DNA of 13,043 nt from an uncultured Acetatifactor sp. (GTDB lineage: Bacteria; Bacillota; Clostridia; Lachnospirales; Lachnospiraceae): assembly GCA_934394665.1 (NCBI GenBank), contig CAKRRS010000079.1:1-13043 (forward strand), read 5' to 3'. This document shows, one piece after another, positions 8,129-13,043 of the stretch. The translations under genes and the position numbers were made by a program. Numbering within the stretch: position 1 is the first letter of the stretch; each line of letters starts with the position of its first letter. The notes beneath the pieces were generated by a model, which saw only the letters and a program-made list of their open reading frames with translations, was not told the DNA's origin and searched no databases.

Positions 8129-8671
8129 TTATTCCGACTCTCCGGTCGCATTCTTCGCATTTTTGCATGCTTCGAGGCGTTTCACCAGATAGACCGCGAG
8201 CAGTGCATCCAGTGTTCCCAGTGCGATTCCACCCAGAATATCCGTCGGATAATGTACGAAGAAATACAGTCTGGAAAATGCGATCAATGCCGCCATGATC
8301 AGGCTTAAGATTCCTGCTTTCCGGTAATAGCTAAAGATTGTCACCGCTCCAGCGAATCCGTTGGAGCTGTGTCCGGACGGGAAAGAATATTCCGACGGGA
8401 ACGGTATTTTCATTACTACGCTGTTGTCCACCGCACAGGGACGGGGTCTCGCAATGACATTTTTGAGAAAAAGATTTCCTACGAAATATGTTATCGCCAT
8501 AGCGATCATCATGGTCAAACCGCATTTTCTGGTCTTGGGAATGCATGCCAGAACAATGGCGATCACGATCCATACCAGCCCGTGCTCTCCCATCGTTGTA
8601 AATAATCTCATGACCGATGTCAGCCAGTCCTGATGTATCCCCTGTATTGCATGTAGTATCTGTAATTCCAT
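8129..8671 (-). CDS. PAP2-family membrane phosphatase
   Basis: A 180-residue integral membrane protein of the type 2 phosphatidic acid phosphatase superfamily, which removes phosphate from lipid phosphates or diphosphates such as undecaprenyl diphosphate or phosphatidylglycerol phosphate. All three phosphatase signatures are present: K-x6-RP (K70 to R77-P78), PSGH (98-101), and SR-x5-H-x3-D (S133, R134, nucleophile H140, D144). Hydrophobic stretches near 32-48, 50-69, 104-118, 120-138 and 148-164 fit a compact multi-span protein. The start at 8671 is preferred over an in-frame codon at 8743 because GGGGAG lies 7 bases upstream, and the extra 24 residues would be basic and polar and would lie in the gap after rpe. 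It sits 93 bases after rpe and 27 before the GH2 gene. Substrate is not determined; recycling of undecaprenyl diphosphate for wall synthesis is the most common role for such small stand-alone members. Confidence 0.9.
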   Translation of the reverse strand: MELQILHAIQGIHQDWLTSVMRLFTTMGEHGLVWIVIAIVLACIPKTRKCGLTMMIAMAITYFVGNLFLKNVIARPRPCAVDNSVVMKIPFPSEYSFPSGHSSNGFAGAVTIFSYYRKAGILSLIMAALIAFSRLYFFVHYPTDILGGIALGTLDALLAVYLVKRLEACKNAKNATGESE

Positions 8672-8723
8672 CTTACGTCTCCCCGATTTCCTTTTCCTTA
8701 TATTTGTAGGTTTCTTTCCTGTG

Positions 8724-8760
8724 CATCTTGTCATTTCCGGCAAGATAATAATTCCGGAAA
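8724..8760 (-). other. Two overlapping, mutually exclusive hairpins in the rpe-PAP2 gap
   Basis: Just after the rpe stop, TTTCCGG/CCGGAAA (8760-8754 with 8740-8734) forms a 7-bp stem with a 13-base loop. ATCTTG/CAAGAT (8746-8741 with 8730-8725) forms a second stem whose 5' arm lies in the first loop and whose loop contains the first stem's 3' arm, so they cannot both form as simple hairpins (a pseudoknot is possible). No T run follows, so this is not a standard terminator; it may be an mRNA processing or stability element, or chance. Confidence 0.35.
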
Positions 8761-8764
8761 TCGA

Positions 8765-9421
8765 CTATGCTTCCTGCATTTTATTAAGAAACGCTTTCGC
8801 ATTTGCCGCGATATCGTCCTTAAATACCGCAGATCCCGCTACAATGACATTCGCTCCCTTTTCCATTGCCAGTTCTACGTTGCTCAGATTGATGCCGCCG
8901 TCTACTTCCAGATCAGTAGATAATCCTTTGGCTTTGATCATCCCACGGATCTCCTGTACCTTTTCCAGGCATTCCGGGATCAGCTTCTGACCGCCGAATC
9001 CGGGTTCCACGGTCATGACCAGAACCATGTCCACCAGTTCCAGATACGGTTCCACTGCCTTTGCAGGTGTTGCCGGCTTGATCGTGATTCCCACTTTTTT
9101 ACCGGTGGCGCGTATTTTTTCAATGCAGCCCTTCACATCCTCTGTAGCTTCCAGATGAAAGTTCACCAGATCCGCGCCGCAGGCTGCGAATTCTTCCACG
9201 TAACGCTCCGGCTTCTCGATCATCAGATGTACATCCAGGAACATATCGGTATGCGGTCTGACTGCCTTTAATACCGGCATTCCGTAGGAAATGGAAGGTA
9301 CGAACAATCCGTCCATCACGTCCACGTGCAGCCAGGGTACCCCGGCTCCTTCCACTGCTTTGATATCCTCTCCCAGCTTCCAGAAATCCGCTGAAAGAAT
9401 TGAAGGTGATAAAATATTCAT
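8765..9421 (-). CDS. rpe: Ribulose-phosphate 3-epimerase
   Basis: A 218-residue TIM-barrel enzyme that interconverts D-ribulose 5-phosphate and D-xylulose 5-phosphate in the cytoplasmic non-oxidative pentose phosphate pathway. The family signatures are all present: SPSILSADF at the N-terminus; LHVDVMDG with metal ligand H32 and metal/catalytic D34; DVHLMIEKPE with H65; MTVEPGFGGQ (137-146); EVDGGI with metal/catalytic D174; and GSAVF (196-200) at the phosphate-binding end. Length is typical. The start at 9421 is chosen because GAGGAG lies 4 bases upstream; an in-frame ATG at 9433 would turn that site into coding sequence and has only a poorly placed AGGA directly against it. A promoter lies at 9497-9525. 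It is probably the first gene of the unit continuing to PAP2, GH2 and GH13, although an internal promoter further down cannot be excluded. Confidence 0.96.
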   Translation of the reverse strand: MNILSPSILSADFWKLGEDIKAVEGAGVPWLHVDVMDGLFVPSISYGMPVLKAVRPHTDMFLDVHLMIEKPERYVEEFAACGADLVNFHLEATEDVKGCIEKIRATGKKVGITIKPATPAKAVEPYLELVDMVLVMTVEPGFGGQKLIPECLEKVQEIRGMIKAKGLSTDLEVDGGINLSNVELAMEKGANVIVAGSAVFKDDIAANAKAFLNKMQEA

Positions 9422-9496
9422 TGTGCTCCTCATTCCTGCCCATAGGGCTTATCTATTATCGTTTGTTTTCATAAAATTCCTGTTTCATACTCATCT

Positions 9497-9525
9497 ATTC
9501 TAACAAACTTATTTTCGTAAAACAA
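9497..9525 (-). promoter_or_regulatory. Sigma-A-type promoter upstream of rpe
   Basis: On the minus strand TTGTTT (9520-9525) and TAGAAT (9497-9502) are 17 bases apart, with TGT directly before the -10, giving an extended -10. The predicted start near 9490 leaves a leader of about 70 bases before the rpe ATG. It lies just downstream of the amidase terminator, as expected for a new unit. Confidence 0.62.
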
Positions 9526-9530
9526 GACAA

Positions 9531-9576
9531 ACTAAAAGGAACCCTTTCGTGGCAGTATCCGCCGGAAAAAGTTCCT
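9531..9576 (-). terminator. Intrinsic terminator of the amidase gene
   Basis: On the minus strand AGGAACTTTTTC (9576-9565) pairs with GAAAGGGTTCCT (9548-9537) as a 12-bp stem containing two G-U pairs. The loop holds a further GGC/GCC pairing, and TTTTAGTT follows (9536-9531 region). It lies about 33 bases after the amidase stop codon and before the rpe promoter. Confidence 0.8.
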
Positions 9577-9609
9577 GATTATTTTGATATTATGGAATAG
9601 ATGTAAAAT

Positions 9610-10623
9610 TTATAAATTTTTGACATCTTCTTTTAATTTGATCCACGCATCTTCGTGTTCAACGTAGTACAAAGGACATTTCTTTCCGCCGCAGTCATAA
9701 TGCCTTAAAATATCGTCCGGCTGCAGATCATACGCATCTGTCAGCCATTTCAGCAGCCGGATCAGGGAATCATAGGTCTCCTGTGTAAACTGTCCGTTGT
9801 CAGCTTTATAACAGCATTCGATTGAAATCGAATCTTCGTTACGTGTCTGTACCGCATAGGCGATCTCATCCAGTGGAACGCATTGCATGATCTCTCCGTC
9901 ATAACCAATGATAAAATGGGCACTGGCGCTACGCTCATGATTGTCCTTGAGCTGTTCAAAATAGCTGCGGTTCTGGGCTGCGCTGGTACCCGGATTGGCT
10001 GTATAGTGCACGAAAATATTGTTGACTTCCGTCAAAGGATCTCCCGGTCTGGAATATTCATTGACCGTGAGAAAATTCTCTTCCCAGTTCGGATGCGCCG
10101 CATAGACCTCGGCGGAAAGTCCCTGGATCTTAGCGCCGCTGTCTTTTCCCATGCTGCCTGTGTCCGGAGCTGCTGCGTATGCAGTATTTCCCGAGGTATC
10201 GGCTTCTGTAATATCAAATGTCGTTTTCAACAAATATCTTATTCCGACGATTCCCGTTAAAATGACCACACACAGCAAAAAAATTTTGACGGCTCTCCTG
10301 ATGCGCGCCATTCTGCGGCGGCGCTGTCTCGCCTCTCTTACACGGCGTTTTCTGATACGAGTGTTATAATCATTGGTACGGGTGTTATCCTTATTATATG
10401 CGGATGTTGCTTTTGCAATCCGATGTATTGGATATGTCTGCGCTGCCTTTTTTAGTGAAGCGGATGCAGTTTTGTCGGATGCATTTCTGTTATATGCATT
10501 TTTGACGGATGAGTTCCTAACTAATCCAGATCTGTGTGATGCATAATCCGCCAGATACGGATTCCGCCGCATCTGCGTCATGTTGAGTTCTAACTCCTTT
10601 TCGGAATATTTTTGCTGCGTCAT
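9610..10623 (-). CDS. Membrane-anchored N-acetylmuramoyl-L-alanine amidase (Amidase_2 type)
   Basis: A 337-residue type II membrane protein. Residues 1-111 are cytoplasmic, polar and very basic, with an Arg/Lys cluster at about 89-111. One membrane segment lies at about 112-130, then a linker, and an extracytoplasmic amidase domain from about 180 to the end. The domain matches zinc amidases that cut the bond between N-acetylmuramic acid and L-alanine in peptidoglycan: H206 in FVHYT, H308 in RHYDCGG and C316 in KKCP are the expected zinc ligands, and E269 in SISIE is the probable catalytic Glu. AHFIIGYDG and a WL..Y segment also fit the fold. The ATG at 10623 has GGGGG 5 bases upstream; an in-frame TTG at 10659 lacks a ribosome binding site and is rejected. 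It ends with its own terminator and lies 96 bases after the CE2-like gene. Likely roles are wall turnover or separation; no wall-binding repeats are present. Confidence 0.9.
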   Translation of the reverse strand: MTQQKYSEKELELNMTQMRRNPYLADYASHRSGLVRNSSVKNAYNRNASDKTASASLKKAAQTYPIHRIAKATSAYNKDNTRTNDYNTRIRKRRVREARQRRRRMARIRRAVKIFLLCVVILTGIVGIRYLLKTTFDITEADTSGNTAYAAAPDTGSMGKDSGAKIQGLSAEVYAAHPNWEENFLTVNEYSRPGDPLTEVNNIFVHYTANPGTSAAQNRSYFEQLKDNHERSASAHFIIGYDGEIMQCVPLDEIAYAVQTRNEDSISIECCYKADNGQFTQETYDSLIRLLKWLTDAYDLQPDDILRHYDCGGKKCPLYYVEHEDAWIKLKEDVKNL

Positions 10624-10719
10624 ATTTTCCCCCGAATCGTTGCTTCTCTTGGGTTTCAATATAATGCAGAGTTGTCACATTTTACATCACGTTTCTCTTA
10701 AGATTTTATAAAAAAACGT

Positions 10720-11811
10720 TTAAACTAACTTCTGCCGCAAAAATTTTTCCAACACCTGTGCTGCTTTTTCATGCGCTTTCACACCCGGATGCATACGGCT
10801 TCCCACGGTTTCTTCCGTAGTGTCCGGCAGCTGCAGAAAGTTTATCCCCACATCTTCGGTCTCTGCCGCATAATTTTCCACAGCTTTGCGAATGACCGGG
10901 AGCAGATTATCCCCCAGCATGCCGTAACCCCAGATGATCTGCGCCCGGGGATTATGTTCACGCACGACCTTTAAAAAATCCCGGATCGCAGCAGTCAATA
11001 TTTTCTCCGCTTCTTTTGCATCCATGGTTCCGGCCCAGGCCTGTCCCAGTTCGGCTGCCGCACAAATTGCCGTGGCATCATTGGTTCCCAGATTGATGAT
11101 CACGGCATCCGGCTGCCACGCCTTGAAATCATAGTCTTCCAGTGCTCCCAGCGAAGCATTTCGCTCCCCGGTAAGCAATCCGCAGACCTGCGTGTAAAAG
11201 GGTGGAATTTTATTATGTTCATTGCCATCCCAGCCGGTAACTATTCCCCAGCCGCTCTGGGATACCACCCGGTATTCCGCTTTTAATGCATCTGCCACCA
11301 TGCGGGGATACGTATTTCCCGCAGAGAAAAATGCGCTGATCCAGTCTTCTTCCCCGACCGCGCCCATCGTTCCCTCGCCGCTGGTGATACTGTCACCCAC
11401 GAATTCCAGGCGCAGCATTGGTTCCGGTAAAGGGAAAAACTCTCCATTGGTGTATCCCAGGCCTGTGATCTGCAGGAGGTGTCCCGGATCCTGGTGCATT
11501 GCCTGTACTTCTTTCATTACACGCACATGTTTTACTTTACCGGCTGTCATCCCCCGGAACAGACACACTTCACTTTTCCCTTTATTTACCGGCATGCGGA
11601 TAATACGGGCTCCGTCCAGTTCCACGCAGATCCACGGTTCGAACTCATTATAATCCGCATTCAGGAAAAGCCACAGTTCACTCCCGGTAAATTCCAGTTC
11701 TATTCCGCTGCCCGTCCAGAATAAATTCACGGTTTCTTTTCCTGTCGTCCGTCCTAAAATACGTACTTGCGGTAGTCTGTCTAATGTCATTATTGTTTTC
11801 TGCCGTTCCAC
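10720..11811 (-). CDS. CE2-like SGNH/GDSL esterase (probable carbohydrate acetyl esterase)
   Basis: A 363-residue two-domain protein: an N-terminal beta-sandwich (about 10-125) and a C-terminal SGNH hydrolase (about 130-363). This arrangement is that of carbohydrate esterase family 2, which removes acetyl groups from xylan or mannan oligosaccharides. Seen: block I FVGDSIT with nucleophile S141; SGWG (186-189); block III NLGTND with N244; block V SRMHPGVKAH with H341. The residue three before H341, usually Asp in SGNH enzymes, is Ser338, so a Ser-His dyad is plausible, as described for some CE2 enzymes. There is no signal peptide, so it is likely intracellular. The start is GTG at 11811, with GAGGGG 5 bases upstream; the in-frame ATG at 11790 has no comparable site. 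It begins 45 bases after the GH113 stop, indicating one operon and a joint role on acetylated manno-oligosaccharides. A run of 7 T residues follows the stop, but no convincing terminator stem is seen. Confidence 0.85.
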   Translation of the reverse strand: MERQKTIMTLDRLPQVRILGRTTGKETVNLFWTGSGIELEFTGSELWLFLNADYNEFEPWICVELDGARIIRMPVNKGKSEVCLFRGMTAGKVKHVRVMKEVQAMHQDPGHLLQITGLGYTNGEFFPLPEPMLRLEFVGDSITSGEGTMGAVGEEDWISAFFSAGNTYPRMVADALKAEYRVVSQSGWGIVTGWDGNEHNKIPPFYTQVCGLLTGERNASLGALEDYDFKAWQPDAVIINLGTNDATAICAAAELGQAWAGTMDAKEAEKILTAAIRDFLKVVREHNPRAQIIWGYGMLGDNLLPVIRKAVENYAAETEDVGINFLQLPDTTEETVGSRMHPGVKAHEKAAQVLEKFLRQKLV

Positions 11812-11856
11812 TTTTACCCCTCTTTTTCTGCCTTCTGCTAATGATGATTTTATTAT

Positions 11857-12789
11857 TTAGGCGAATCTGTTTCCGAACGCTTCTGCAATCACAGCTTCCG
11901 CCGGTCTCCCAGATACTGCATACGGGCTCAGGTATTCTAAATCTGCCGGCCAGTCCCAGATGCCGAAGCCATTCACCCAGTCACGTTTCCGGCATGTCGC
12001 AAACATAGTACGATACCAGTCCGCCTGTTCCGCATCATCCTCGCCTCCCTGCAGTTCCCAGTTGTTCGGCACCTGTGCCGATCCACGGATATTCATGCAG
12101 CCTGCCTCTGAGAAAAGAAAAGGCTTCTGATATTTTTTTATTACTTTTTCAATACGATCCAATTGATTTTCCCAGTCCCCGATCGGATAATAACCGCTGG
12201 AAGCGATCACATCCACCGCATCCCACCATGTAATATGATCTTCTCCATATTTATCACAATTATAACCGACAGGTCCGTCATATACCTTTCTTACTTCCGC
12301 GATCAGCCTTCTCCACTCTGTCTCCCTGTGTTCCGTCATTGTCATCTCACATCCGGCAAGGAATAGTTCGCAGCCTGTCCGTCTTGCAATTTCGGCATAA
12401 TGTTTTTGAAATGCGATATGACTCTCAAACCAGTTCCCCCATTTCGGTTCACAGGGTACATCATGATCAAAAAAACTGATCCGTGCCCGCCAGACACCAT
12501 TGTCACAGTTCACTGTCGGCTTCAACGCAACCTTCAGTCCCAGTTCCTGTGCATACCGGATCATGCTGCAAAGTTCTTCATCCGTACAGCTTTTATTACT
12601 GTCCCAACGGATCTCTTCACTATAAGGAGTCTCCTGTATTCCGGATGGTGTGAATATCACCCAGTTTGCATGTGTTCTACGTACCATTTCTTTCAGACTG
12701 TTTTTCGTTTTTTCTGCTCCAAGTACTCCCCTGTGGGGAAACACCGCAAAATTTACCGCATGAAATCTGCCTGTCTGAAATCTTTCCAT
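11857..12789 (-). CDS. GH113-family beta-mannan hydrolase
   Basis: A 310-residue TIM-barrel glycoside hydrolase of clan GH-A type resembling GH113, the family of bacterial beta-1,4-mannanases and oligomannosidases. The probable acid/base is E148 in AGCEMT and the nucleophile E228 in FLFSEAG. Their separation of 80 residues equals that remembered for the Alicyclobacillus GH113 mannanase (E151/E231). Other supporting segments are the N-terminal NFAVFPHRGV, LKPTVNCDNG, and GFGIWDW near the C-terminus. Length fits a single catalytic domain. No signal peptide is present, so it should act in the cytoplasm on imported beta-mannan oligosaccharides, as reported for the Roseburia intestinalis counterpart. 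The start has GGAAGG 6 bases upstream. It is the first gene of a two-gene unit with the CE2-like esterase and lies behind an unusual repeat-bearing promoter. The family call is by motif reading; exo or endo action cannot be told. Confidence 0.82.
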   Translation of the reverse strand: MERFQTGRFHAVNFAVFPHRGVLGAEKTKNSLKEMVRRTHANWVIFTPSGIQETPYSEEIRWDSNKSCTDEELCSMIRYAQELGLKVALKPTVNCDNGVWRARISFFDHDVPCEPKWGNWFESHIAFQKHYAEIARRTGCELFLAGCEMTMTEHRETEWRRLIAEVRKVYDGPVGYNCDKYGEDHITWWDAVDVIASSGYYPIGDWENQLDRIEKVIKKYQKPFLFSEAGCMNIRGSAQVPNNWELQGGEDDAEQADWYRTMFATCRKRDWVNGFGIWDWPADLEYLSPYAVSGRPAEAVIAEAFGNRFA

Positions 12790-12836
12790 TTAAATACCTT
12801 CCCTTCCCAATATGACTTTCTGCGTCAGTTTCTTGT

Positions 12837-12842
12837 ATTGTA
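12837..12842 (-). promoter_or_regulatory. Extended -10 promoter of the GH113-CE2 unit, lacking a -35
   Basis: On the minus strand TGT-TACAAT gives a good extended -10 (TACAAT at 12837-12842). The position 17 bases further upstream (12860-12865) reads TAGCTA, unlike TTGACA. The start would be near 12830, about 40 bases before the ATG. The absence of a -35 and its replacement by a repeat unit suggest dependence on an activator. Confidence 0.55.
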
Positions 12843-12848
12843 ACATTA

Positions 12849-12890
12849 TTAGCTATATTTAGCTAGTATTTTTAGTTATTGTTTAGCTAA
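12849..12890. repeat. Array of four AGCTA-type motifs upstream of GH113
   Basis: On the plus strand AGCTA occurs at 12851-12855, 12861-12865 and 12885-12889, with the variant AGTTA at 12874-12878. All four are preceded by T's (TTAGCTA, TTTAGCTA, TTTAGTTA, TTTAGCTA). Steps between copies are 10, 13 and 11 bases, about one helical turn. The 12883-12890 copy, TTAGCTAA, is a perfect palindrome. The array covers the -35 region and extends to about -60 of the GH113 promoter, the usual place for activator or repressor binding. The protein that might bind it is not in the window. Confidence 0.5.
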
Positions 12891-12944
12891 TATTATTTTC
12901 ATTTTGAGTAAGGGAGTATGACCGACACTATTTTAAATGGCAAG

Positions 12945-13043
12945 TTAATTAACTAAGTTGCTAAGCCGCCGTAGCCCCGATTGCATATAAGAAACGCTGA
13001 CATCGCGGTGTGCTCTAGCACACTTTGCTCGGAAACAGAGCGC
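12945..13043 (-). other. Hairpin-rich GC-richer edge segment with open reading frames running off the right edge
   Basis: Base composition jumps from the AT-rich promoter area to GC-richer sequence. Small hairpins are visible: GCAA(G)TTA/TAA(G)TTGC (12940-12961), GTGTGC-TCTA-GCACAC (13008-13023) and GCTC/GAGC (13027-13041). On the minus strand one frame is open from the edge to TAA at 12945-12947 (32 codons, including CARAHRDVSVSYMQSG) and a second is open to TAG at 12953-12955 (29 codons). Neither shows a recognisable family, and two simultaneously open frames argue for structure or composition rather than coding. It may be the 3' end of an upstream gene, a dispersed repeat, or a small RNA. 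Confidence 0.3.

Noticed and set aside
8672..8743. Longer N-terminus for the PAP2 protein
   Set aside because: The added 24 residues are basic and polar, and a much better ribosome binding site (GGGGAG) serves the start at 8671.
10624..10659. TTG start for the amidase at 10659
   Set aside because: No ribosome binding site in front of it, while the internal ATG at 10623 has GGGGG correctly spaced.
10689..10719. ACGTTT/AAACGT inverted repeat with a T run after the CE2-like gene as a terminator
   Set aside because: Only 6 bp, a loop of about 19 bases, and the T run lies in the loop on the coding strand rather than after the stem; not convincing.
1..13043. CRISPR array, insertion sequence, prophage or toxin-antitoxin genes
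   Set aside because: No regularly spaced long repeats, transposase or integrase motifs, terminal inverted repeats or paired small genes were found on either strand.

Overview
The window reads as chromosomal DNA of a Gram-positive gut anaerobe, most likely a Lachnospiraceae member close to Roseburia, Blautia or Agathobacter. Reasons: moderate GC, strong AGGAGG-type ribosome binding sites, T-box regulation, a lipoprotein amylase, and a GH113 plus CE2-like pair of the kind known from Roseburia mannan utilisation. The taxonomic call is inference from gene content, not a database match. Eight protein genes are supported. One lies on the plus strand at the left; the other seven are on the minus strand. 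Nothing shows prophage, CRISPR, insertion sequences or tRNA/rRNA genes.

Layout, left to right. Positions 1-224 hold, on the minus strand, the 5' two-thirds of a T-box riboswitch leader whose controlled gene lies beyond the left edge. Its promoter (231-259) sits back to back with the promoter (271-298) of a membrane-bound sensor with a dCache-like domain, a degenerate GGDEF domain and an intact EAL domain (347-2581), probably a cyclic-di-GMP phosphodiesterase. A strong hairpin at 2571-2610 ends this gene and lies between it and the convergent minus-strand genes.

Reading leftward from about 9525 comes a probable transcription unit: ribulose-phosphate 3-epimerase (9421-8765), a small PAP2 membrane phosphatase (8671-8129), a very large GH2 beta-glycosidase (8101-4472) and a GH13 alpha-amylase-family lipoprotein (4417-2651). 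The last three are separated by only 27 and 54 bases. A strong terminator at 9537-9576 insulates this unit from the next gene upstream, a membrane-anchored N-acetylmuramoyl-L-alanine amidase (10623-9610).

Further right is a two-gene unit, GH113 glycosidase (12789-11857) and CE2-like SGNH esterase (11811-10720). Both lack signal peptides, which fits intracellular trimming and deacetylation of imported manno-oligosaccharides. The promoter has a good extended -10 but no -35; instead an array of AGCTA-type repeats spaced about one helical turn apart covers the -35 region and beyond, suggesting activator control. The last 100 bases (12945-13043) are GC-richer, rich in small hairpins and unexplained.

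Taken together, the window mixes housekeeping (Rpe, PAP2, wall amidase), signalling (EAL protein) and glycan use (GH2, GH13, GH113, CE2-like). No wholly new defence or mobile system is visible. The most interesting items are the repeat-array promoter, the divergent T-box/EAL promoters, the CE2-like enzyme without the usual acidic catalytic residue, and the structured right edge.
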